Virus record (IMG/VR): IMGVR_UViG_3300021599_001461
Location: 1 to 27,991 of that record
Direction: 5' to 3' (one strand)
Length of the DNA stretch: 27,991 nucleotides
Origin: a virus
The position numbers were made by a program, and so were the translations under genes. Below are positions 1 to 6,473 of the stretch, in pieces. A model generated the notes under the pieces. That model ran no database searches. It was not told the DNA's origin and was given only the letters and a program-made list of their open reading frames with translations. The first letter of the stretch is position 1. Every line of letters begins with the position of its first letter.

Positions 1-226
1 TAAGATCTTTTTCCAGTTGCCTGGTCATCCTCTCCACTCTCCACTTGAGAGTCCAGCGAGGGATGGGGTTGATAGGGTGAAACCTGACGATCCACCATGC
101 TCGCTTGAGTTGAACCCCAGCGTAGCGGATCATCAGGTCAATAAATGTTACAACATTTTTATCTACTACCATCATATAAGCAATGATAGCAAATATAGAA
201 AATATAACGTAGTAATATAAATTCAT
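1..226 (-). CDS. Small membrane protein, C-terminus cut by the window edge
   Basis: Reading the minus strand from the ATG at 226-224 gives an open frame of at least 75 codons with no stop before base 1, so the gene is partial at its 3' end. The protein starts MNLYYYVIFSIFAIIAYMMV, a single strongly hydrophobic segment (about residues 3-22). A basic, tryptophan-rich tail follows (KRAWWIVRFHP, PIPRWTLKWRVERM). This predicts a single-pass membrane protein with a positively charged cytoplasmic tail. The start lies 1 base after the stop of the 108-aa gene, and AGAGAG stands about 7 bases upstream as a ribosome-binding site, so the two genes are probably co-translated. I do not recognise the family. 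The function is unknown; small membrane proteins are common in T4-like phages. Confidence 0.7.
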   Translation of the reverse strand, partial: MNLYYYVIFSIFAIIAYMMVVDKNVVTFIDLMIRYAGVQLKRAWWIVRFHPINPIPRWTLKWRVERMTRQLEKDL

Positions 227-227
227 T

Positions 228-554
228 TTAATCTCTCTGACGCCAATCTTCTGGCTTATCTCTGCCTTCGGTAAAGAAATCTACAATATCATCAACGGAT
301 TCAAATCCCCTAATGCCTTTAGATTCATGACCAATGCCACCAATATCAAGTTGATTTAAAAAATCATCAAGATCTCCTTCCTGCATATCAGGATTTGCTG
401 CTTTCCTCCTTGCTTGACGAAGCATAGTTCCAGCAGTTCTATTGGCGTTAGCAAGCTTTTCTGCCCAAATCATATCAGATAGTTCAACCATTTCACCTTT
501 CACAATTTTATCACAAATCGCTTGAAGGCGAAGACGATATTGAGTAGAAAGCAT
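228..554 (-). CDS. Hypothetical 108-aa phage protein
   Basis: The ATG at 554 is preceded by a good Shine-Dalgarno (GGAGA, about 8 bases upstream), and the frame ends in TAA 1 base before the next start. The N-terminal half is helical and basic (MLSTQYRLRLQAICDKIV, then AGTMLRQARRKAAN near residues 42-55). The C-terminal half is strongly acidic (MQEGDLDDFLNQLDIG, then ESVDDIVDFFTEG). There is no signal peptide, membrane segment or catalytic motif that I can name. A NATAAATA-type late-promoter match lies about 20 bases upstream of the start. The charge pattern would suit a small adaptor or nucleic-acid-associated protein, but that is speculation. The coding reality is well supported by the ribosome-binding site and the packing. 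Confidence 0.75.
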   Translation of the reverse strand: MLSTQYRLRLQAICDKIVKGEMVELSDMIWAEKLANANRTAGTMLRQARRKAANPDMQEGDLDDFLNQLDIGGIGHESKGIRGFESVDDIVDFFTEGRDKPEDWRQRD

Positions 555-573
555 AGATATTCTCCAGTTGGAA

Positions 574-909
574 TTATTTATTGGTGGGTTTGGTTTTCTT
601 CATTTCAACAGAACAATCGTTACAATAATAAGAAAATCCTGATCGAAATGTTTTTACTACTTGATAATGATCTCTATTCAATGGTTTTTCTACACCACAA
701 CGAGAACAAATTCTACTTGTTGTCGTAGTCGAGCTGCTCCCACTCTGGTCGTTCTTTCTTACGTAGTTTCTTAAGTTCTTTGTAAAGTTCCTTGATTTGC
801 TGATAAGCATCTTCTGGAGAGATTTTATCCGCAATTTCAAGTCCTGCAATGAGGCCGACTTTATCTCCAAAACGAGCAAGGGCTCGTTCGAATTCTGTGA
901 GGGTTTCAT
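574..909 (-). CDS. Zinc-ribbon coding segment; true start uncertain (frameshift, overlap or rare start)
   Basis: The distal part of this frame (about 574-711) encodes a convincing zinc ribbon: ICSRCGVEKPLNRDHY, then about 13 residues on, YYCNDC, i.e. CxxC-x24-CxxC. A lysine-rich tail follows. The first two thirds of the 111-aa frame (909 to about 712) instead overlap the 66-aa gene in another frame. They read as low-quality sequence (for example SGSSSTTTTS), so they are probably not the natural N-terminus. Three readings are possible. The zinc ribbon could be joined to the 66-aa gene by a +1 shift near its TAG at 715-713. It could start on its own at a rare codon such as ATT at 711-709. Or the whole 111-aa overlapping frame could be used from the ATG at 909. 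A sequencing or assembly indel would also explain the picture. Confidence 0.5.
   Translation of the reverse strand: MKPSQNSNEPLLVLEIKSASLQDLKLRIKSLQKMLISKSRNFTKNLRNYVRKNDQSGSSSTTTTSRICSRCGVEKPLNRDHYQVVKTFRSGFSYYCNDCSVEMKKTKPTNK
575..582 (-). promoter_or_regulatory. Possible T4-like late promoter (AATAAATA)
   Basis: On the minus strand the sequence AATAAATA ends 20 bases before the ATG at 554. It matches the NATAAATA late-promoter form described for T4-like cyanophages. Transcription starting near 569 would leave a short leader that contains the GGAGA ribosome-binding site. The motif also overlaps the last codons (Asn-Lys-stop) of the zinc-ribbon frame, so it could be a coincidence of coding sequence. 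Confidence 0.35.
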
Positions 910-913
910 ACAT
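713..913 (-). CDS. Hypothetical 66-aa helical protein
   Basis: The frame runs from ATG 913 to TAG at 715-713 and starts 9 bases after the methyltransferase stop. The protein (MYETLTEFERALARFGDKVG at the start) is rich in alternating charged and hydrophobic residues and should be mostly helical. The segment KELYKELKKLRKKERPE near the end could form a coiled coil or a nucleic-acid-binding helix. There is no named domain. It appears more protein-like than the overlapping 111-aa frame over the same bases, so I take it as the real gene there. The downstream zinc ribbon in the +1 frame may belong to the same polypeptide. Function unknown. Confidence 0.7.
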   Translation of the reverse strand: MYETLTEFERALARFGDKVGLIAGLEIADKISPEDAYQQIKELYKELKKLRKKERPEWEQLDYDNK

Positions 914-922
914 GATTGAAAT

Positions 923-1762
923 TCAAACTAAAAAGGATTCTAGCACACTTCTGGGTTTTGGTTTCGGATGTTCTGGTTTCTTGACAATAATCAACTCGGT
1001 CTTGTCATACCTTTTGGTGCCAGACATTTGGTATGGGAAGGTAAGGTATCGAAACTCGGTCCAACCTTCATACAAGTTACGAACGCTTTCGCTATTATCA
1101 TATGACATCACAAAACCACCCCGATGAGACTTTAGAATTTCAGCAAACTCTTCGTGATCGAATGTTTTGTGAAGTTCTCCGTCTTTACCATAGTAGTGAC
1201 TGACTGTTTCGTAGTACGGTGGATCCAGATACATGAAGTCATCTACATGCCGAGGAATTGTATCGAAACAACTACCATAACTAAAACTGAAGTTCGGATT
1301 GTAGAACTTCCTCAATTTTTCGATGCCAACAAGACGAAATTCTGCCCTGGAGCGGACAGTAGAGCAACCAATTTTGCCGCTGTAAGAACCCTTGATAGCA
1401 ATATAAAATGCCCAAGCACGAGTGAATTTGTCCGTACTATCTAGCAGCGGCAGAAAAGATTTATAGTGATCACTGTCTTTTAATGGATAATGCTTGGTAA
1501 CTTCGTCAGCAAGACGATCGCCGCCCTCTGTGGTCAGAATTTCCCAAAAATCAGCAAGTGAACGGAAAATGTCATATGCTTGTACCTTGATGCCTCGTGA
1601 AGCTAACAGCATTTCAACAGAACCACCACCAAGGAAAGGCGAAACAACATAATCGACACCAGGATAAACATCCTTGATGATGTCGATAATCTCATTCTTC
1701 ATCCTGTTCTTGCCACCAGCGTAACGATACAGGGAATGGTTGGTCACTTTAGATGGGGCCAT
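923..1762 (-). CDS. dam: DNA adenine-N6 methyltransferase, D12 (Dam-like) class
   Basis: The 279-aa protein shows the D12-class order of motifs. RYAGGK at 13-18 is the N-terminal substrate/AdoMet loop. SPFLGGGSVE at 41-50 is the FxGxG AdoMet motif I, with D64 (AYD) as the likely ribose-binding acid. LDPPYYE at 179-185 is the DPPY catalytic motif IV. The length fits phage Dam proteins (about 260-280 aa). It transfers a methyl group from S-adenosylmethionine to the N6 of adenine in duplex DNA; the target site cannot be read from the sequence, and GATC is only a family-based guess. The start lies inside the HNH gene (19-base overlap), with GGA about 10 bases upstream. In a phage it may protect the genome from host restriction or from the HNH enzyme encoded just upstream. 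Confidence 0.9.
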   Translation of the reverse strand: MAPSKVTNHSLYRYAGGKNRMKNEIIDIIKDVYPGVDYVVSPFLGGGSVEMLLASRGIKVQAYDIFRSLADFWEILTTEGGDRLADEVTKHYPLKDSDHYKSFLPLLDSTDKFTRAWAFYIAIKGSYSGKIGCSTVRSRAEFRLVGIEKLRKFYNPNFSFSYGSCFDTIPRHVDDFMYLDPPYYETVSHYYGKDGELHKTFDHEEFAEILKSHRGGFVMSYDNSESVRNLYEGWTEFRYLTFPYQMSGTKRYDKTELIIVKKPEHPKPKPRSVLESFLV

Positions 1763-2730
1763 GAATAGTTGTTCCGAACGATGTTGTTGTAAAACTTTTC
1801 TCTATTATAACCTGGATGAATATGATTTGACAACTCTATGATCTCCATGTTAAAGAGAGCGTAGTCTTCACGCTGGATCCGACCGTTGAGGTAGTTGCTC
1901 CTGAACAGTCTAGCACACTGGTAGATGTCCCGTGCCAAGTCAGGATCCCCAAACAGGTACTCAGCAGCGATAGTGTTGAGAATGTCCACATAGTTTCCCT
2001 GAGTGCCCCCTGCTCGCTTGATGCCAGAGCCCTTGAGAATACGAAATTCACTCAGCGAAGACATACCAATGTTACGCCACACATATTTGTCGTATTTGGT
2101 AGTAGTACGAGTGAGCCAATACTGACACAATTCATGCTCACTCATAGAAAGAATTTCTGCTTTCATCTTATGATTACGCTTCACAGCGTCTTTCATAGAC
2201 TTATACCAGATGTTATATTCAAGCTCTCCCATTTCATATCGACGTTCACAACGTTCAATAAAGTTTTGAGCAGACTGTTTCTTGTTCTCATTAATGTTAG
2301 CAAGAACAAGTACAATATTCTCTGGGCGATCACCAGCAGTGGGATCAATGTGTTCTACCTGAAAATCTAAAATATGATATGGACCGTCACCGCTATAAGC
2401 ACAGCAACGATCCTGATTGAGATACATTTGGGTAATCATAATACCCCTGGCTTCTGTAGGATTAGCACCAGGAGCACCAATAGTATCTGTAAGTGGGTCA
2501 TAATATCCTGCCAACAGTTGTTGACCAGATTTACGAATATCTGCTTGCTCTTCTTTCGTGAACGTAGAATATGCCTGAGCAGCAGATTCCCAAGAAAAAT
2601 CATTGATCTTTGCTTGAGCAACAATAGCTTGAGCAGGACCAGTGATAATATCTTTACGAGCAACTACGCCCTCAAGTTGTTTGAAGGTGAGTAGTTGATC
2701 CTTGTAATCAATTGATCGTTTGAGTGTCAT
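1744..2730 (-). CDS. HNH-family endonuclease-like protein
   Basis: The 328-aa protein carries an HNH-like core in its middle: RCCAYSG at 108-114, FQVEHIDP at 123-130 (H127 the likely general base), ENIVLVLANINENKK at 137-151 (N138 and N147). The usual final His is replaced by Asn, giving an H-N-N form that many HNH enzymes share. Only the adjacent pair C109-C110 is present, so the usual structural zinc with two CxxC pairs is not evident. The flanks (about 100 residues before, 175 after) are helical and unlike homing endonucleases I know. The ATG shares its bases with the helicase stop (ATGA), which indicates translational coupling, and the 3' end overlaps the methyltransferase start by 19 bases. 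It could be a free-standing nuclease or the cutting part of a restriction-like set. The nuclease fold is well supported; the role is inferred. Confidence 0.8.
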   Translation of the reverse strand: MTLKRSIDYKDQLLTFKQLEGVVARKDIITGPAQAIVAQAKINDFSWESAAQAYSTFTKEEQADIRKSGQQLLAGYYDPLTDTIGAPGANPTEARGIMITQMYLNQDRCCAYSGDGPYHILDFQVEHIDPTAGDRPENIVLVLANINENKKQSAQNFIERCERRYEMGELEYNIWYKSMKDAVKRNHKMKAEILSMSEHELCQYWLTRTTTKYDKYVWRNIGMSSLSEFRILKGSGIKRAGGTQGNYVDILNTIAAEYLFGDPDLARDIYQCARLFRSNYLNGRIQREDYALFNMEIIELSNHIHPGYNREKFYNNIVRNNYSWPHLK

Positions 2731-3953
2731 CGTACATCAATGGCGGGTTGACCTTGGACAAAGATAGTGTCTACGACTTCTTCCAGACGACGCTGGGTTT
2801 TCTTGCCGTAGTTCTTGAAGACGGGCACGGTGACGAACCCAGTAGGCTTTCGGTACATGGCGAAGTTTCCTGCCTCAATCTTACCACAAGCAACGTCGCT
2901 AGCGTCATCCTTGTTAAGACGGATCACACGCCCGATGGTCTGTGCCATTTCCACAATTGGCAGGTTACGGAGCAGAATGGTGTGAGTCAGACCGTGAACA
3001 TTGATACCTTCAGACAGAATACTGTAGTGGAAGATGATGAACTTACGATCAGGATCTTGACCCCAAGAATTGAAAGTGTCGAAGAAAGTCTCACGATCAA
3101 CCTTGGTTTGATTAACGTAAGCACCGAACTTGCTGGTGATGTGAAGAACATCAAAACCACGCTCAGCGAGGTCTGAGAGGACGCTGGTGCTTGATAGCAT
3201 CTGCCACAAGACTTTGCTGCTAGGAGCAGCCACAAGCACCTTCTGGGCGTTCCTAGTGTCCAGTCCGTCGATCATGTCGATGAGGGTGCTGGCGTCGTTG
3301 TCGGCAGCGGTGAGACCTTTCTGCCGTTCATAATCAACCTCATGAATCTGAATGGTAGGAGGCAGAATGTTGCCTTGCTCAACCAGCTCAGGAGCAGAAA
3401 TATTAGAAATAATCTGACCAAACACAATCTTGTTGTTCATGCCAGTGCCAAGCGAGGAACGGCGATGCTTGGGAGTAGCAGTGAAATAGTAGTAGTTGGT
3501 GGCGTTACAGTTAGCTACGGAGTCAAAGAAATCAGTACGAGTGGCATTGTGTGCCTCATCGTAATAAGCAATGTCAATATTGATTTCAGACTCATTGACC
3601 CGACGAAGCGAGTTGTATGTGGTAAAGATAAGTTTGTGATTATTAACAATCTCATCCCAAGCAGCAATCACTTTCGGATTCGTGGTGCTTTTATGATGCG
3701 TTTCTCCACTGTGAACGTGAATAACGTTAGCATTATCAATAAACTCAAGAAACTCACTAGATAATTGCTCCGCTAGAAGGATACGAGGGGCACAAACAAC
3801 AATAGTAAGGGGGGTGCTAGATTCGTTCATACGACGAATAGCATCATAAATCATAATGAGAGTTTTGCCAGCACCAGTGGGAGCGATGATCTGCCCAAAC
3901 TGGTGCTTTTTCATGGCAGCAAGACTCTGCTCTTGTTGGGGGCGGAGTTTCAT
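2727..3953 (-). CDS. SF2 DNA helicase/ATPase (ResIII/DEAH type, UvsW-like)
   Basis: Counting from the ATG at 3953 the protein has 408 residues and the full SF2 motif set: RPQQ near 4-7, Walker A APTGAGKT at 24-31, YYDEAHN with DEAH at 132-135 (motif II), TATP at 158-161 (motif III), SEGIN at 314-318 (motif V) and QTIGRVIR at 338-345 (motif VI). This is an ATP-driven translocase or helicase of the group that includes type III restriction Res subunits and T4 UvsW. No nuclease domain is fused to it. A longer reading begins at a TTG (4004), but that codon coincides with a -35-like box, and the helicase core begins right after the ATG, so I prefer the ATG. There is no clear Shine-Dalgarno. Its stop overlaps the HNH start by 4 bases. 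Base composition is visibly richer in GC than in the genes to the right. Confidence 0.88.
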   Translation of the reverse strand: MKLRPQQEQSLAAMKKHQFGQIIAPTGAGKTLIMIYDAIRRMNESSTPLTIVVCAPRILLAEQLSSEFLEFIDNANVIHVHSGETHHKSTTNPKVIAAWDEIVNNHKLIFTTYNSLRRVNESEINIDIAYYDEAHNATRTDFFDSVANCNATNYYYFTATPKHRRSSLGTGMNNKIVFGQIISNISAPELVEQGNILPPTIQIHEVDYERQKGLTAADNDASTLIDMIDGLDTRNAQKVLVAAPSSKVLWQMLSSTSVLSDLAERGFDVLHITSKFGAYVNQTKVDRETFFDTFNSWGQDPDRKFIIFHYSILSEGINVHGLTHTILLRNLPIVEMAQTIGRVIRLNKDDASDVACGKIEAGNFAMYRKPTGFVTVPVFKNYGKKTQRRLEEVVDTIFVQGQPAIDVR

Positions 3954-3975
3954 GGCAAATGAATTCAATGAAGAT

Positions 3976-4004
3976 AGTATGACACAAAAAGATGGGAGCG
4001 TCAA
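3976..4004 (-). promoter_or_regulatory. Putative sigma70-like promoter for the helicase/HNH/methylase genes
   Basis: On the minus strand TTGACG (4004-3999) is followed after 17 bases by CATACT (3981-3976); an alternative -10 is TACTAT at 3979-3974. Start of transcription near 3969 would give a leader of about 16 bases before the ATG at 3953. The match to the -35 box is good and to the -10 box moderate (4 of 6). It lies in the only sizeable gap in the window. Confidence 0.45.
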
Positions 4005-4009
4005 GCCCC

Positions 4010-4035
4010 CTGTGCCAGTATTATATTTGGCACAG
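4010..4035 (-). terminator. Perfect hairpin after the 306-aa gene; possible terminator or mRNA-stability element
   Basis: CTGTGCCA at 4010-4017 and TGGCACAG at 4028-4035 form a perfect 8-bp stem with a 10-base loop. It begins 6 bases after the stop of the gene at 4041-4961. On the minus strand it is followed by a G run, not a T tract, so it is not a classical Rho-independent terminator. It could slow 3' exonucleases or end transcription in another way before the promoter-like boxes just downstream. Confidence 0.45.
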
Positions 4036-4040
4036 TATAT

Positions 4041-4961
4041 TCAAACTAAATTTCTTTTCTCAAATATATCGTACATTGGATGATTTTGTTTTTCAGAAAC
4101 ATTTTCAAATTCTTCAATTACAATGTTTTTGGCAATAATATCAATCAAATTTCCATCACCATCAATTGAATATTCGAATTCTAATTTAGTCTCTTCTGGT
4201 ATAACTTCTTTCATGTAAGCTACCATTTCATTGTCAATTAATCCATTATCTAGTAAAACATTTACTACTATGTCAGTTTGTGGCTGATTTTTTATTCTAA
4301 TTGGTATACATTCAGAAGAATCAAACATAGTTTTCCCAGAAATTCTACCATATCTAAATGATCTCACGGTATACTGTAAAGCTATATTATAACTGATTTG
4401 ATTATTTGTGGAATTAATGTATACAGTTGGCATTACATTATTGATTTTGGTCGAAGCAACACAAAGTTTATTTGATAATTCGGAATGGTTCAACATAATT
4501 GAAGGATCATGTTGAAAGTAGAGTCCAGTGGCATTACAATCAGGATCATATGTTACTGAATTGATACCAGCCGCCACAACAGCATCACCAACATAATCAA
4601 ATATTCTTTGTCTACAAAGGTCTAAATTAGAAATTTCTAATGTATGAATAAAATGATTCCATTCACCAGAATCAATGAAAAAAGGCAATTTGATTGGATT
4701 GATTGCTCTATATTCTTTAATAATATTGTCTCGGTGAGTTATTTCTAGATATTTTTTATCATCTTCTAAAATTTCAGCAGCATATTGTAATCTGTAATAA
4801 AAAAATAATTGAAATTTATTCTTAACTTCTTCACTGATTTCTGGTTTGTAATTACTATCAAACACAGAAGTATATCTCCAAGGCATTATTGAAGAAGTAT
4901 CCAAATATTTTTTATGAACTAAACTATAGTTGTTTATTTCAGTAAATTTATCAGAAAACAT
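4041..4961 (-). CDS. Hypothetical 306-aa protein, last gene of the fibre-accessory string
   Basis: The frame runs from ATG at 4961, 1 base after the preceding stop, to a stop 6 bases before the hairpin. The sequence is AT-rich and looks fully coding. The N-terminus (MFSDKFTEINNYSLVHKKYL) is not a signal peptide and there is no membrane segment. The middle has helical charged stretches (RLQYAAEILEDDKKYLEITH, about residues 57-76). The later part is beta-like, with an Asn-rich section (TVYINSTNNQISYNIALQYT, about 179-198) and an acidic end (KLEFEYSIDGDGNLIDIIAK). I do not recognise a family. Its position behind tail-fibre, chaperone and oxygenase genes suggests a minor virion or assembly protein, but that rests on context only. 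Confidence 0.7.
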   Translation of the reverse strand: MFSDKFTEINNYSLVHKKYLDTSSIMPWRYTSVFDSNYKPEISEEVKNKFQLFFYYRLQYAAEILEDDKKYLEITHRDNIIKEYRAINPIKLPFFIDSGEWNHFIHTLEISNLDLCRQRIFDYVGDAVVAAGINSVTYDPDCNATGLYFQHDPSIMLNHSELSNKLCVASTKINNVMPTVYINSTNNQISYNIALQYTVRSFRYGRISGKTMFDSSECIPIRIKNQPQTDIVVNVLLDNGLIDNEMVAYMKEVIPEETKLEFEYSIDGDGNLIDIIAKNIVIEEFENVSEKQNHPMYDIFEKRNLV

Positions 4962-4962
4962 T

Positions 4963-5307
4963 TTAGTTACTTGCTACAACTTGTCCTTGGGCATTAAAAA
5001 CTTTATAGTATACATAAAGTTCTGGATCACATTTTTCGGCTGATTCTGGGAAACTATCTTCACAAAATTCAATTGCTTCTTCGACATCATCAATTTCAAT
5101 TACAGAAAATTCACATTGATCCATTGTTGTGTATACATCTAATGGTAGTGAATTTTTGTATATCTCTTTTGACTGCTGAATTTTTTGTTCGTCGGCGCTA
5201 TTATTCCACCCGTAGGATCTAATAAAAATTACTGGCTTATTAAGCATGGTAACATACTTAGCTACCATGTCATCAAAGTAAATACAGTTGTATTTTGAAA
5301 TTATCAT
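4963..5307 (-). CDS. Hypothetical 114-aa acidic protein
   Basis: Starts at ATG 5307, 1 base after the stop of the prolyl-hydroxylase-like gene, and ends 1 base before the next start. The protein begins MIISKYNCIYFDDMVAKYVT and has an acidic centre (CEFSVIEIDDVEEAIEFCED, about residues 65-84). It ends with a beta-strand-like stretch, YVYYKVFNAQGQVVASN. Three of its four cysteines lie between residues 65 and 92 (CEF, FCED, KCDPE), which is notable for a small cytoplasmic protein and could bind a metal, though there is no recognised motif. It has no signal peptide. The family is not identified; co-transcription with the oxygenases is very likely from the spacing. Confidence 0.7.
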   Translation of the reverse strand: MIISKYNCIYFDDMVAKYVTMLNKPVIFIRSYGWNNSADEQKIQQSKEIYKNSLPLDVYTTMDQCEFSVIEIDDVEEAIEFCEDSFPESAEKCDPELYVYYKVFNAQGQVVASN

Positions 5308-5308
5308 T

Positions 5309-5830
5309 TTACTCCTTTAAGTATAATTTCCAAGCTATAGTGACTCTAAGATCAGTAAACTTTCTAGTTGTTTGTTCAGCATAATGAAACATTCTACCTG
5401 GGAAAAGAACTCCTTTGTTTGGTTCTGGCAATTCATAATGCTGCTCATTTTTATTTAATATATAAACAGTTTTGCCAGACCAATCAACTCTCCAATTTTT
5501 TACGGCATAAAATAAAAATGTCCTAGCATTTTCGGAATACCCATCTTGATGAGGTTCTCCTTGAGTTCCGAACATATGCCCATTAGCATATACTCGTTCT
5601 AGATCAAACGTTTTATTTGTTTTTTCTTGTATAATATTTAGTAGATAGTCTGTAAAGAATGGTTCATCATTTAAATTCATAACCCAAAATGGTGTGGTTG
5701 GTTTAGAATTATTAGAACCATGTCCAAACGCCCATTGAGGTCTATTCACATAGTCCATTATTTTCCAATAGTCTTCTACGGAAAAAATATTTTGATAAGA
5801 TACAATTTCATCTCTACTAAAAGTTTCCAT
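5309..5830 (-). CDS. 2-oxoglutarate/Fe(II) oxygenase, prolyl-4-hydroxylase-like
   Basis: The 173-aa protein is about one minimal double-stranded beta-helix domain. The iron triad is visible: EPHQDGYS gives H94-x-D96, and GRMFHYAE gives H149. R162 in DLRVTIAWKL is placed to bind the 2-oxoglutarate 5-carboxylate. The spacing H94...H149...R162 fits small prolyl-4-hydroxylase-like enzymes. The reaction would couple oxidative decarboxylation of 2-oxoglutarate to succinate with hydroxylation of a substrate, possibly a proline or another protein side chain. There is no signal peptide, so it would act in the infected cell cytoplasm. Its 5' end overlaps the PiuC-type gene by 14 bases. Similar enzymes are common in cyanophages, and their substrates are mostly unknown; fibre proteins are an attractive guess from context. 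Confidence 0.85.
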   Translation of the reverse strand: METFSRDEIVSYQNIFSVEDYWKIMDYVNRPQWAFGHGSNNSKPTTPFWVMNLNDEPFFTDYLLNIIQEKTNKTFDLERVYANGHMFGTQGEPHQDGYSENARTFLFYAVKNWRVDWSGKTVYILNKNEQHYELPEPNKGVLFPGRMFHYAEQTTRKFTDLRVTIAWKLYLKE

Positions 5831-6473
5831 ACTGCCTCAACATATTAATTCTAAGTTGTTCTAAACTCAATACTTTGGTATTATCTACTTTATCATTCAA
5901 AAGTTCTTTGTTGATTTTACCTAGATCGAATATACAGTTTCTAATAAATTCGTCTTTGACTAATGATTCCAGCCATGAAATAGAAACTAATCGGTTTCCT
6001 GTTTTAACAGGAGCAACTTTATGTAACATTCCAGTAGAATATATCAGGGCTTTTCCTGCCTGTAATTTGTATTGTTCTTCTTTGCCATCTCTAATTAAAA
6101 TTAATTCGCCACCATCATATTCATCTGGATTATTTAAAAATATTGTCATACTGTAGTGAGTTAAAACACTACCTATTTCTATTTCATCAATATGCCAATC
6201 ATAAAAACCACCCGTTTCGTAGTTTACGATGACAGGTGGTGTTATTTTTTTAGTTGATAATAAAGAAGAAAAAGTAATATTGTTAGAGATTGCTCTAGAT
6301 AAAATTTCGTATACTTTTTTGTACTCTAAAGTATTTTGATCAACCACAGCAGATACTTTAACGTCAGTGTTTTCTCCAGTGGAGAGTTTTCCTGGTTTAT
6401 ATGTTGCTGTATTTAAAATAGATTGAATTGTTGTAATATCATGATCTTGTAATAATTCAATTTCTAAAATCAT
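5817..6473 (-). CDS. 2-oxoglutarate/Fe(II) oxygenase, PiuC/PKHD type
   Basis: The 218-aa protein resembles the PKHD-type hydroxylase family (PiuC, about 225 aa). Visible motifs in order are YDWHIDE (H94-x-D96), TIFLNNPDEYDGGELILI (the family signature with DGGEL), AGKALIYSTGMLHKVAPV (H151) and GNRLVSISWLES (R161, 2-oxoglutarate binding). The C-terminal 45 residues form a charged helical tail, as in the family. Cellular PiuC proteins are linked to iron uptake; phage versions are usually annotated only as oxygenases. The gene starts inside the stop of the chaperone gene (ATGA, 4-base overlap) and overlaps the next oxygenase by 14 bases, so the three are translationally linked. Family call is strong, substrate unknown. 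Confidence 0.9.
   Translation of the reverse strand: MILEIELLQDHDITTIQSILNTATYKPGKLSTGENTDVKVSAVVDQNTLEYKKVYEILSRAISNNITFSSLLSTKKITPPVIVNYETGGFYDWHIDEIEIGSVLTHYSMTIFLNNPDEYDGGELILIRDGKEEQYKLQAGKALIYSTGMLHKVAPVKTGNRLVSISWLESLVKDEFIRNCIFDLGKINKELLNDKVDNTKVLSLEQLRINMLRQYGNF

Noticed and set aside
17-220. 67-aa plus-strand frame at the left edge
   Set aside because: The minus strand over the same bases encodes a membrane protein with a ribosome-binding site and correct packing behind the 108-aa gene.
2724-3176. 150-aa plus-strand open frame, and other plus-strand frames such as 3342-3764
   Set aside because: They lie antisense within a helicase with complete motifs; no ribosome-binding site or recognisable protein.
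3954-4004. TTG start for the helicase at 4004, adding 17 residues
   Set aside because: The extra residues are not part of the SF2 core, the TTG coincides with a -35-like box, and the ATG at 3953 starts directly at the conserved MKLRPQQ region.
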